From contig CM035173.1 of assembly GCA_020205615.1 (NCBI GenBank), positions 46,257,117 to 46,321,116 on the forward strand: DNA of 64,000 bases, in the 5' to 3' direction. Positions 11,860 to 23,215 of the stretch are shown here, piece by piece. The notes beneath the pieces were generated by a model. It was given only the letters and a program-made list of their open reading frames with translations. It did no database searches and was not told where the DNA came from. Numbering within the stretch: the first letter of the stretch is position 1; each line of letters begins with the position of its first letter. Source of the stretch: Panax quinquefolius (Eukaryota > Streptophyta > Magnoliopsida > Apiales > Araliaceae). The position numbers were made by a program, and so were the translations under genes.

Positions 11860-12560
11860 CTTTGGCCCGTAGTGCATAGATGGACTTGGTATGATTATGA
11901 CCAGGGATTATTCGGTGTAATCATGACCGTAATGTTACAAATGATGTGGTAAAAGTCATCTTTGGCCCGTAGTGCATAGATGGACTTGGTATGATTATAA
12001 CCAAGGAGTATTCGGTATAATCATGACCGTAATTGAAAACACGAATATCCTTGGCCCGTAGTGCATGGATAATTCGTGGTCGTGATACTTAAGCTGAGTC
12101 TCAGATTATTGGTTTTACAGTTGTATAGCCTTGACCCGTAGTGCAAAGATGGACAGGTGTATGACATGATCATGACCACTTGTGATACTAATGAATATCC
12201 TTGGCCTGTAGTGCAGGGATGATCCGATGATGTGGATTAATTATTGAGCTGAGTCTCAGCAATGAAATATTAATTCATGGATGTGTTCAAAGTCATCTGT
12301 GGCTTACGTGCATAGATGGACTTGGTATGATTATGACCAGGGATTGTTCGGCATAATCATAACCGTAATTGAAAACACAATTATCTTTTGCCGTAGTGCA
12401 TGGATAATTTGTGGTCGTGATACTAATGAATATCCTTGGCCTGTAGTGCAGGGATGATTCGATAATGGGAACTATTTATTTAGCTGAGTCTCAGCGATTG
12501 GTTTTATAGTTGAATATCTTTGGCACGTAGTGCAAAGGTAGACAACTGATTGGTATGATC
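11860..12560 (+). repeat. LTR sub-repeats around CCGTAGTGCA
   Basis: At least six imperfect units share TTGGCCCGTAGTGCA, then GGACTTGGTATGATTATGAC, or a shorter variant with GCTGAGTCTCAGC (itself a palindrome). Two or three related units occur in the other family's LTRs (49105-49370, 56970-57235). Confidence 0.75.
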
Positions 12561-13255
12561 ATTGTTATTACATTGGAATATCTTAAGCCTTGGGATAAGG
12601 ATATTGAGTAAACATTTTATTAAGCCTTTGTGTCAAGAAGGAACTATTGATACACATTATTATAAATATGAATTGTGAATTTAACTAACATCTTTAGTGG
12701 TTCAGGTGAAGACAAGTGTTGAAAGTTACATGAATGAAATACTGACAATTGACTTCTAATTTGGAGGAGACAGTAGACGTTATGTTCTACTTGACTCTTC
12801 TAATGGATTGTTGATTTCGCTGCAACTATGGTTGAAATTAAAGTTTTATCATCTACCATATGTTATAAATCTCTGATTTATTATTGATGAAAGCTATTGA
12901 TAATGTAGTTATCTTTAGTCATGATATTCTTTACTGAGCTTGTTGTGCTCACCCTTTTACTTCACAATTCCTTTCAGGTAATAAGAGAATATAAATTTGG
13001 GATGAGTCGGGAAACGGAGTAATGGTCCGGATGATAGTGTTCGCTAGTAGTCCTCACTATTCTGTTAAATAGTGTTACAATAAATGTAACGAAGACTCTC
13101 ATTGAGAATGAATATTGTCTAGAAGGCAATATCCCTGTTTAAAATCTCAGTTATGTTTTATCGTATTTTACACGACAGCTGTATAATTAAGTTTTTATTT
13201 GTATTTGTACCATGTATTTGGCGACTCAAAATTGGATAATTTTTGGGGCGTCACA

Positions 13256-13584
13256 TTTGGTATCAGAGCTTAGGGATATGGTCGCTGGCGGAGATAAGAG
13301 TCTAGAACTAGGAGGGGAGAGAAGAGTTATATACTTCGCTAATGTGTGACTTACCTAAGCTGAAATTATTTACTTGATAAGTTGACAATTTATGCTATGT
13401 CAATTAACCTTTGTTTTGAAGGTATATTTTAGAACGATATCTGAAATACAGGAGATGAACAATGGAAAAATTACGGTGCAGGGGAAATTACTGGGAATGT
13501 ACTATCTGAAAAGAAAGTAAGGTATTCTCATCTCTTCGAACTACCAGGTACGTAAATTTCGAGGGAGAAATTTCATAAGGTGGG
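13256..13584 (+). other. Residual internal region of the Tekay derivative
   Basis: About 330 bp replaces the expected several kilobases of gag-pol. The left part (to about 13440) matches the untranslated leader of the coding relative at 49875-50060. The right part reads YSHLFELPGT followed by a stop, equivalent to the last residues of pol after the chromodomain (compare 54620-54685), then a purine-rich tract. The junction lies between about 13440 and 13525. Confidence 0.8.
13258..13269 (+). other. Primer-binding site, initiator-Met tRNA type
   Basis: TGGTATCAGAGC, complementary to the 3' end of plant initiator methionine tRNA, 2 bp after the LTR end. Confidence 0.9.
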
Positions 13585-16500
13585 TGATTAAAACCCCGAC
13601 TTTTATAAAATAAAAGTCTAATTTAATTTATGATTATTATTTTAAAATTTAAAAATGTAAACTTGTTAAATGGTCAAATGAACAATTAATCGGATAAATG
13701 AGCTAATAAAAAGGGGAAAGTGAAGTAATGAAATGTTGATAATATAGAAGAAAGAAAGTAAGTGGGAAATGGTGGGGGAAATAATTGTGGAAGAAATGCT
13801 GATTTTCTATATGCTCCAAACTTTTCATAATTCATCCAACAAAGCCTTTTATGATTGGTGAATTTTCAAATGTTAAGCAAAGTGTGGGGTGAAGGTGTTG
13901 GCTAACTTATTAGCCTACTAAGGCAATTATCAACCTTTTCTTCATTTGATACTCCAGTAGCCCATGTTGAAAGAGAGAGAAAAGAAGAGGATAGGGAGGA
14001 AATGAGGGAAAGGAAAAAGAGAGCAAAATTATACTTCCTCCCACCTCAATTTCTCTCCTGAACGTAAATTAGAAAAAAGAGAGAGAGAGAGAAAAGAGAA
14101 GATCCATCAGCCCTCTCCCTCATTCCATCCTCTCAGTAGCCATGTTCGAGAGAGAAGAAAGAAAGAAGAAAGAAGAAGATGAAACCATGGAAGTATGATG
14201 GTAGAATATAAACTCAAAAGGTAAAACCAAAACTTTTCATCTCTTTAATTTTTCTAAGAGTTTGATTTGTTGAAAGTTGGGTTATAGAGGATCATAATGG
14301 ATCCAAAGTAATAAGGAAGAATATGATAAAGATTTTATGTTTAATCCATGTCATAATAGAATTTAAGATCAAAAAGTTGGGCATATGTTTGAGGATGAAC
14401 AAAAGTTATGTTGAGGACTTAAATCAAACTTGTAAAAGTGTTGATGGTTGATCAATGCGTAAAATCTCGAGGAGGAGGATCTATAGATTAAGAAGTTATG
14501 GAAATATTCCAATTTGAATGGACTAAAATGATTTAAATCAAGTAGTGGTGAAAGTTTTCAGTAAAACATGTTAAGCGATGAAAACTTAGTCTTGGGGACT
14601 TTTGAGCCAACTTTCTGAATAATTATTGAATTTGAAAATTATACAATCATGGGGGTTATGTAGAGCATGTTATAAGCTTTCCATAGCCTCGAAAATGGAC
14701 TAATTTCGATAACGGATGAAGAAGTTATGGAAATTTGAAGTATGTGTGTCAAAAGTTGCAAAATCTGGAAAATTGGAGTTAAGTGTCAAGGGTCAAGCGC
14801 CTAGGCGCTAGGCTCGGCGCTTAGATTCTGTTATTGGGCGCCTAGGCGCTTGCCCAAGGCCAAATTTGGGCGCCTAGGCGCTGGTCAAGTGTTAAGCCAA
14901 AATCTGTGGGACGTCCTTTAGTAAATTAAGCATAACCTTTTCATCACGAACTCCGATTGAGGAGATTCAAGATGATCCGGAACGAGGACGAATAGACCTA
15001 CAATGTTTGTTCTTTAAGTGTTTAAATTTGAGGTCGTTAGAAGGGGTCAAAATGGTTATCTTTGCGACTGTTGTGTTTTTGGAGACAATCGGAGGACGTC
15101 AGGCATGCACGTATGCAACGTGTAATGTTTTCGACGATAAAGGATGTTGTTCTAAGTTGTAAAACATGAACATTATTAAATATAATTATATTATGCAAAG
15201 ACAACTTAAATGAATAATGAATTATTAGTTGATGTATATCTTATTCGAGATAATTATGATTTGATGTTGATCCTTACTTTTAATAGAATTTAAATTGTTT
15301 ATAAGTAAGGTATTGATTTGATTCTTACGTAAGAAGTCACTTGGTATTTATTTCAATAATTGTCACGATGGTTATTACACAGTGACTCATATTATTTTAT
15401 ATGATATAATTAAACTAGTTGGCGTGATTGAAAGTCTATGTTAATAATTATGGTTCAAAGATGTAAAAGGGTATTGATTAAAGATAAGTATGATATACAG
15501 ATGTTTGTTCAATTATTTTCTTTTACAAAAGTAAGTTAAGCGAGGACTTGCCAACACTTTACTTTTTCTAAAGTAGTCCGGACCACAACTCAATTATTTT
15601 TAAAATGTGTACAAGTTGGTTTAATTTTCTCTCGTGGGACCATAAATTCCACTACCATTATTATATACCTCATTTGGTTATTTTGTCAAAGCAGATGTGC
15701 TAGTTGTTTACTAAATTTTAAGTATAAATAGGTTGGCCGATTGAGCAACTAAACACACACCATCACTACACTAAAAATATAGAATTCTTTGACTACAATA
15801 TTGTGAGTATTTCTATTGAGTGTAATGTTACTCCAAGTGTAGATAAGCAATGCAAGCATTGTTTATGTTGATCAATTTCACAGAAAGCAGAATCAGATCA
15901 CATGCTAAGGTAAGGGATATCATTATTGTGGTAAGGAGGTATCATTTTTATGGCAAATAGAATATCATTTTATTTCATACCCATTATTATGGTAAGATAT
16001 TATTATTCGTTTATTGGTTTATCATTAAATGGTGAAAAGTCCTAAAAGGATTAGAATATCCTTAATAGTTTGTGCTTCATTTATTATTATGTTATCAATT
16101 TGGACTCTAGATAATTAAGTTGAAAATCATTAAGATCTATGTTATCTTATTATTATGATGATTTATGTTTATTCATTATATATATCATTGTCATCATTCT
16201 CATGCTTATATTGTGTTGAAAGTCATCTTTGGCCCGTAGTGCATAGATGGACTTGGTATGATTATGACCAGGGATTATTCGGTGTAATCATGACCGTAAT
16301 GTTACAAATGATGTGGTAAAAGTCATCTTTGGCCCGTAGTGCATAGATGGACTTAGTATGATTATAACCAAGGAGTATTCGGTATAATCATGACCGTAAT
16401 TGAAAACACGAATATCCTTGGCCCGTAGTGCATGGATAATTCGTGGTCGTGATACTATTAAGCTGAGTCTCAGCATTATTGGTTTTACAGTTGTATAGCC

Positions 16501-17631
16501 TTGACCCGTAGTGCAAAGATGGACAGGTGTATGACATGATCATGACCACTTGTGATACTAATGAATATCCTTGGCCTGTAGTGCAGGGATGATCCGATGA
16601 TGTGGATTAATTATTGAGCTGAGTCTCAGCAATGAAATATTAATTCATGGATGTGTTCAAAGTCAAATACGTGGGCTTACGTGCATAGATGGACTTGGTA
16701 TGATTATGACCGAGGATTGTTCGGCATAATCATAAATCAGTAATTGAAAACACAATTATCTTTTCGCAGAGAGTGCATGGATAATTTGTGGTCGGATACT
16801 AATGAATATCCTTGGCACAGAAGTGCGGGGATGATTCGATAATGGGAACTATTTATTTAATGAGTCTCAAATGATTGGTTTTATAGTTGAATATCTTTGC
16901 ACGTAGTGCAAAAGGTAGACAACTGATTGGTATGATCATTGTTATTACATTGGAATATCTTAAGCCTTGGGATAAGGATATTGAGTAAACATTTTATTAA
17001 GCCTTTGTGTCAAGAAGGAACTATTGATACACATTATTATAAATATGAATTGTGAATTTAACTAACATCTTTAGTGGTTCAGGTGAAGACAAGTGTTGAA
17101 AGTTACATGAATGAAATACTGACAATTGACTTCTAATTTGGAGGAGACAGTAGACGTTATGTTCTACTTGACTCTTCTAATGGATTGTTGATTTCACTGC
17201 AACTATGGTTGAAATTAAAGTTTTATCATCTACCATATGTAATAAATCTCTGATTTATTATTGATGAAAGCTATTGATAATGTAGTTATCTTTAGTCATG
17301 ATATTCTTTACTGAGCTTGTTGTGCTCACCCCTTTTACTTCACAATTCCTTTCAGGTAATAAGAGAATATAGCTGGGATGAGTCGGGAAACGGAGTAATG
17401 GTCCGGATGATAGTGTTCGCTAGTAGTCCTCACTATTCTGTTAAATAGTGTTACAATAAATGTAACGAGGACTCTCATTGAGAATGAATATTGTCTAGAA
17501 GGCAATATCCCTGTTTAAAATCTCAGTTATGTTTTGTCGTATTTTACACGACAGTTGTATAATTAAGTTTTTATTTGTATTTGTACCATGTATTTGGCGA
17601 CTCAAAATTGGGTAATTTTTGGGGCGTCACA
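13585..17631 (+). repeat. 3' LTR of the deleted Tekay derivative
   Basis: Same sequence as 9214-13255. It starts TGATTAAAACCCC, slightly altered from TGTAAAACCCC, and ends GGGGCGTCACA before the second AAAGC. A palindrome block (about 14795-14885) and sub-repeats (16215-16920) are present. Differences from the 5' LTR cluster at 16660-16880. Confidence 0.9.
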
Positions 17632-17689
17632 AAAGCTGTAAAAGGCCACGAAGTAAACTCCAGGCCTGACAGGAATGTAAATATATATA

Positions 17690-17900
17690 TAAAAACAGTA
17701 AACGCACTGGATGTAAATCCAGGCTCATCGGATATGTCCGACAACAATTATATATATATATAAGTGAGTAAACGCGCCGGATGTAAATCCAGGCTTATCG
17801 GATATGTCCGACAACAGTTATATATATAAGTTTATATATATAAAAGAGATTTAAACGCACCGGATGTAAAATCTAGGCTCATCAGATATGTCTGACAATA

Positions 17901-17944
<44 letters not shown>

Positions 17945-18120
17945 GATTTAAACGCACTTTGCGGATGTAAAATCGGGCTCATCGATGTAGTCCGGACCAC
18001 AATATATATATATATATATAAAAGCAATTAAACGCTCCAGACCGAAGTCTAGTCTCAATCGAGGCATAACTCAATAATGTTAGTCCATATATATGAAATA
18101 TATACATATATTAATATATA
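17690..18120. repeat. Minisatellite units interleaved with (TA)n
   Basis: Units containing AAACGCACCGGATGTAAA and GGCTCATCGGATATGTCCGA alternate with TA tracts of different lengths. The counterpart in the sister LTR (44490-44975) has much longer TA tracts. Confidence 0.8.
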
Positions 18121-18445
18121 TATATATACAGACAGAAATGAAAACCACGGATCGAAGTTCGGGCAAACGCACACAACACGACTCTCAATGTGTATAACAG
18201 TGTGTGCTATATGAGAAGAAGGCTTTATAAAATGTAAGAAGGCTTACAGTGGGCTGCCAAAGTAGACTTCTATGACTTTAAATAGATAAACACTTTCGGC
18301 TCCACCGGGAAAAAGATAGTTATATGTGAGCTAACTAGTGTTTAAAGAAAATGAAACACTCAAAAGATGTGTATCAGAGTAAAATGGAGATGAGCTTCCT
18401 CGCCTTTTCCCTCTCTCTCCTCCCTTTAAATGGTTGACCCAAGCC

Positions 18446-18457
18446 TATATATATATA
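18446..18457 (-). promoter_or_regulatory. Possible Tat LTR TATA region
   Basis: TATATATATATA followed on the minus strand by GGCTTGGGTCAACC. A similar TATATATA element is conserved at 45391-45402 in the 5' LTR. The abundance of TA repeats nearby lowers certainty. Confidence 0.35.
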
Positions 18458-19458
18458 CTGCGGCGGATGGATGGCGTTGTGATTGTGTAATTGCAGCTGG
18501 TCGGTCGTGGTGGATTCGAGCCTTATGCACTGTAATGTTCGCTCGAACTTGCAGAACTTTAATCCGAGCATCTAAATGAGGTATATCTGACCTTCTTCGG
18601 ACCGCTGGTGTCGAGAGTTACGCAATGACATGGATTAGAGGTTGTACGAAGTCAGGAAGAGGGGTCTATGCCCATGGTCTTCAAGCTTCAAATTCTATCC
18701 AAAGTACTACCACACGTAATAGTCACTTGGGATTGTCACTCCCCGGTTCTTGTGGGACATGTATACATGTATGAAGTGTTGAGACGACGTGCCATTTGTT
18801 GAAGAAACAAGATGACGTTTGACCCCTCGCCGGGGTTATCGTCGATTTGAGTTGAAAGTAGACGTTGCTCAGGGTTACACCTGAGATTGGACTACTTGTT
18901 GGTATGTCGCGATATTATCTTGTTGACGTGATAAGATGACGTTGTGACTCCTCACCGGGTTTATCACCGGTTTAAGCGGAAAGCAGACGTTGCTCAGGGT
19001 TACATCTGAGATTGGGCTACTTGTTTGTATGCCTCACTATCATCTGGATTGAAGCTGATCGCATGTTTGACGGTTGAAAGCATTTTGGGATTACGGGGTT
19101 TTGGGCGCAATGACATCCTTGGGGCTATCACAAGGATGGTGTTGCTACTCTCAGTGTTGTCTCTGGGACTGGGCGAACGTCAGCGGTGTTATCGCAGAGA
19201 CGAACTCATCATCTCCGGTGTTGTTGCCGGTCTTTTGATCTGCATATCTCGGGGTTATCTCCGAGATCGGAAATGACATTCCCGGTGTGTGTTCCGGGTT
19301 GACATGACGTTCCCGGTTTGTGTTTCGGGTTGGAACTGAACTTCCGGTGGTATTTGGGATGGATGTAAGTTGTCTTTCAGGGTTATCTCTAAAAGACGAA
19401 TCTACCCTCCTGCAATGTTAGTAATAGGAGTGCAGAAAATTTCGAGTGTCTATAGATG

Positions 19459-19469
19459 CCCCTCTTTAT
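19459..19469 (-). other. Polypurine tract of the Tat element
   Basis: The minus strand reads ATAAAGAGGGGC just before the LTR start, the expected plus-strand primer position for a right-to-left element. Confidence 0.75.
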
Positions 19470-21576
19470 CATATTCATGCAATGCAAAGCATGGATAGGA
19501 TAAAGAATCCTAGACACTTGAAATGCAAACAAGATAAACATGATGCTATGTGCAGCAACATGATGCAAATGTATGATGCATGATTATCATGTAATCCTGC
19601 TGGGATGACAATCAGTGATGACTTGGACATGCGATCCAAGTTTCCAAGGATGTTGACGTTGGGACTACCACCAAAGTCTTGAATCCTAGACACTGGCTTA
19701 TACTCCATAGAGGTACCACTTGTGTGGAAGAGATCTGTGGGGATAAGGCTTTGTTTATTTGAGGATGTGTATAACATGTTCCCTCATACTATCAGAGTTA
19801 CTGCCAACAGTGTTGTCGCTGCCAGGGTTGCCTGACCTTCATTGATGTGTGTATCACCGGATAGATCCCTGCTGGGTATATTGTCAAGGCTGCTTGACCT
19901 TCATTGATGTATGTGTCAATGGTAGCATTGTGTTGTAGCCCTTGTTGGGTAAGGTTACTTCGATGGGTTTACTTGCCATCGGCTGATATGACGTCAAGGC
20001 TGCTTGACCTTCATTGATGTGTGTATCAATGGTTACATTGCGTTGTGACCCCCGCCGGGGATACATAGAAGTTTGAAGGATGTGCGTTGTGACCCCCGCC
20101 GGGGATACGTAGATGCTTGATAACTTCGGCGTTGTAACCCCCGTTGGGGAGGTTTGATATTTCGTGGTTTTTACGTTGTAACCCCCACCGGGGAGGTTTG
20201 ATATTTTGTGGTTTTTGCGTTGTAACCCCCGCTGGGGATTGTTTAGGGTTGTAACCTTTGTGGGGGTATTACCGAGCATGGTTTGTAAAAGTTGAGCTCA
20301 TTGGTATAGTATACCCTGCATTCAGGTGAATACCGTTGAGGTGACGGGAGTTTAACTCTGACCGACAAGAAACCAGGATTTCAGGCTAATCTGCTCAATC
20401 GCGTAGCATTTTTATTCCTGATTTGGCATTTTCATTTTATGAGACCTCCTTTGCAACTCTAATTGGAGCGAGCCGGAGGTGTGGGATCCATGTAGGGGCC
20501 GCAGTGTAGTAGGCATAGGAGCCATGAAGTTAACTCGCTGGCCACAGGTGCTTTTATGTATAGGTGGCTGGTTGCTTTCATAAGTTATTTTCAAGTTGCG
20601 TAGTGAAGGAAATCTGAGAGCTCTTCTTCAGATCTGCTGAGTTCGGGCAACTTTCTGCATATTCTGTCACCGTACAAGCGTTCTTCACTATCCTGGTAAC
20701 ACATGCATGTATTTTTTTCCAATTTCTGTCCGTTGGAAAATGACTTATCGCATGAAATGCATTTAGACACATAGTAGTGAATATGCATGTTGATATAACT
20801 TGATAAAAAATATTCAACATAGCAAATGTTAGTATTAAACCATGTTGAACATAATGATGTGAAAAATTTTGACTTTTGAAATAGTCAAATTGGCACCTTT
20901 TACTGTCATTTCTTATCCTATATGAGGACAAATAAGTAAAGGTAGACAAACAAAATAATCATAGTAATTAGACTACACTTACGGATTTTTTACTGCAATG
21001 TATTGATGCATACAGGATGTATATGACTGTGTATAGGTGTGCTATTGAATGGCCACTTAGTCATGCCTATGTGCATGTGGATAGTCCCATTTACAAAGGG
21101 GCTATGGAAATTTTTTCCCAAAATATAGGTATTGGGTAGTCATGCATTTTTAACTCTACTGTAGATGTATGTTAAAGCAATGCATGCATGCATGTAATCA
21201 TAGAATGCATTTTGAAAAGACTCTAGGTAAGAAATTACCACACCCTTTCTGAGGTGATTTGGAGACTTGCTGTCCAGATAACATGGATCCAGATCGGTAG
21301 AGTAGTTCATGAGGACCACTTACGGTGTACGGAGGAGGGCTTTTGAAGAGCCTCGGTCTTGATTACGTGAAGACGACCTCGTCGTTTGGCGGAGGCGGTG
21401 ATATCGTCTTATTAGGGTTGAAGGTGCCGAATGTCGAGGGCGAGGAGGAGGATGATGCTGCGATCGAGGTTCCCGCTCTGTTGTGACGTGTTCCCGTAGG
21501 GAATTGCGGAGTATTCAAGTGGAGAACCCAAATCTTGGGTGACTTGAGTAGGCATCCTTGATATACACGCACATAA
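19470..21576. other. Tat region between 3' LTR and first antisense gene
   Basis: No convincing coding sequence on either strand. It contains the repeat block at 19800-20280. The 123-codon minus frame at 20578-20949 has no family signature. Confidence 0.5.
19800..20280. repeat. GTTGTAACCCCCGCCGGGG array and CTTGACCTTCATTGATG repeats
   Basis: Six imperfect copies of GTTGTAACCCCCGCCGGGGA lie at about 20040-20270, spaced about 45-60 bp. CCCCGCCGGGG is itself hairpin-forming. Just upstream are three copies of GCTTGACCTTCATTGATG (first near 19830, then 19890 and 19995). Related GGGGTTATC words occur in the LTR at 18820-19380. Confidence 0.7.
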
Positions 21577-23215
21577 ATGAGGTATGAAGTTAGATCTTTA
21601 ATCTTCCTTATTTCTATTTATGAGGAGTCAAGGATTACGATGTTGATCGCATTTGATGTAGGTTCCGACTCACACATGACCTCGAGGGGCTGGTTTAGCA
21701 TCCACTCTATGTATCGGGCCTTGCATGATGACTATGAAAGCGATCGTCCATGTTTGGGATTCGGGAGGTTCTTCTTCATTCTACCCGTCATTTGTCCCAG
21801 GGTTACCTCGGGGCATTTATACAGCGGTGGTTCCACCGACTTCGATCCTCTAGTTGTTGGATTGCGAGGTGATGATGACGCTGATGGATTGGCGATTTAT
21901 CACAGGTATGGAGTTTAGAGGGGAGTCGGTGCCTTGCACGGCGGATATCACCCCTACTGCCGTCAGATCCTTGTTGGGAGTTCCGGCGGAGGCGCTCAAG
22001 GGCAGGACTATTCGTACAGGTCCTTTGAGCGTAGATGCTATGAGCGGGCTGTTGAGTGAGCTTATACCCGATGGTGTGAGAGTCAGGGATTGCATTCTTC
22101 GGCGATTGTTCCTGATGATCATTAGGGGCTGCTTTATAGCAGATAATTCCTCTACGGTGTCCTTCACTTTGATTAGCGCCACTCGACACGTGGACCGTAT
22201 AGGAGAGTATGATTGGGGTTCCTACACCTTTGACTACTTCCTTAGGGAAATGCGAATGCGATCGCAGGGCTTGACCGAGGCGTGGTTAGGATTCTACCCA
22301 TTTCTGCTGGTGAGTGTTTCTCTTGTCTTTTCCCATATATAGGTTAAGAGTGTTGACTGACAGCAGACGTTTGCCTTTGTGTTGGCAGTTTTGGGCCTAT
22401 GAGAGGCTTCCTTGTTTGCGTCCTGTGAGTGTGTTGGGTTTAGACACCTATCTACGAGGACGGAGATGGCATCATTCCATACTGGTGAAGGTCCACATTC
22501 TTTGAGGGTTTCACTCATTATAGCCTCAATTTGGAGCTATTGACAGCTGATGTCATCACATGGATTCCCTACTCTGGAGAGCATTTGGGAGTTAGATTTG
22601 AGGATGGGTACCCGACTGGAGTAGAGTACATCATTTCCATCCGTAGGATTCCTCTCTTCACAGATGGAGGATGGGAGCTCTATTTAGGAGAGCGTGCTAT
22701 CAGGAGCACTACAAGAGAGATCCGTATGCCGATCTTACCTCCTGCCAGGCGTTATTGGCCTGTTTTACAGTCACCCGTCATTGACATCCCATTGATGGGG
22801 ATTGACGATTTTACATTATCAGAGGGCCCCTGTTCTCAGGAGACGTTCTAGCATTGGTGGATCCCTCGTATGATTGGAGCTCAGACCCGCGCCACACAGT
22901 TTATGGGGGATATGGTTCCAGGATCCGTGATGATGATGGATTGGCTAGCCTGTGTCAGAGATCCGACTCATGTGACATATGGGCCGATCACATCTTTTCA
23001 TTCGGCATTTGGGCAGAGATCCTGCAGAGGTAGATACTTTTGATCCTTCCAGCTCTGGCGCTGGTCCCTCAGGTGACCCATATGGTTTTGCCGGTGCAGA
23101 TCCTCCTTTGTATCGGCCTGACATCCCTGTAGATAGAGATCCAGTGACTCAGGAGGAGTTACATCAGGTGGACAGGATCGATGATGTAGACATCGATACT
23201 ATTGACTTTTTCTGA
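21577..23215 (+). pseudogene. Antisense gene 1: plant-mobile-domain (PMD)-like protein
   Basis: Lies opposite to the Tat gag-pol. Frame 2 (about 21854-22309) gives PMD-like text: a TPTAVRSLLGVP block, then LSELIPDG, then DNSSTVSFTLISA and EYDWGSYTFDYFLREM. After a GT-AG intron (22310-22388) the match resumes with FWAYERLPCLRP. A frameshift near 22490 leads to ITWIPYSGEHLG and a stop at 22849. Frames then shift again to an acidic, Gly/Pro-rich tail ending DIDTIDFF at 23215. The upstream part (21577-21853) is poorly aligned and the true start is unknown. PMD (aminotransferase-like, MAIN-type) domains occur in plant genes and are known in some Tat-lineage transposons. The biochemical role is unclear. 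It is a pseudogene, but its domain is still readable. Confidence 0.7.
22310..22388 (+). other. 79-bp GT-AG intron in the PMD-like antisense gene
   Basis: The donor GTGAGTG follows a complete Leu codon and the acceptor TGTTGGCAG precedes TTTTGGGCC. Splicing joins PFLL to FWAYERLP in phase 0, restoring the expected PMD block. Length and sites are typical for a plant intron. Confidence 0.7.

Larger units (their letters stand above)
9214..13255 (+). repeat. 5' LTR (4042 bp) of the deleted Tekay derivative
   Basis: Begins TGTAAAACCCCGAC and ends GGGGCGTCACA. It holds a triple palindrome (10420-10515), a TATA box (11355-11362) and a tandem-like sub-repeat block (11860-12560). Confidence 0.9.
9214..17631 (+). 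mobile_element. Tekay-type chromovirus derivative with coding region deleted
   Basis: Two direct LTRs of about 4.04 kb (TGTAAAACCCC...GGGGCGTCACA) flank only about 330 bp. A perfect initiator-Met primer site and a remnant of the pol 3' end plus purine tract remain, but gag-pol is gone. The TSD AAAGC is intact on both sides. LTR ends and internal motifs (the CCGTAGTGCA words, GTGACGCCCC-type ends) match the coding chromovirus at 46867-57742, so it is a related but distinct family. Long stretches of the two LTRs are identical, suggesting a fairly recent insertion. Movement would have needed proteins supplied by another element. Confidence 0.9.
17632..19454 (-). repeat. Tat 3' LTR, right portion
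   Basis: Continues the LTR broken at 9213 and is homologous to about 44460-46470. It ends at 19454 in GTCTATA (canonical GTCTACA, minus-strand TGTAGAC). The first five bases are the second AAAGC target duplication. It contains (TA)n-interleaved minisatellite DNA, a TATA region and GC-richer sequence (18600-19400) with repeated GGTTATC words. Confidence 0.8.

Noticed and set aside
19884..20279. 131-codon minus frame with repeated GVTT-type units
   Set aside because: It is only the translation of the GTTGTAACCCCC tandem repeats; no protein family matches.
19800..20280. CRISPR-like regular repeats
   Set aside because: Plant nuclear DNA; units are imperfect, spacers are related to each other and no cas genes exist.
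21803..22189. 128- and 110-codon minus frames
   Set aside because: They are shadows of the plus-strand PMD-like region, which has a clear family pattern.
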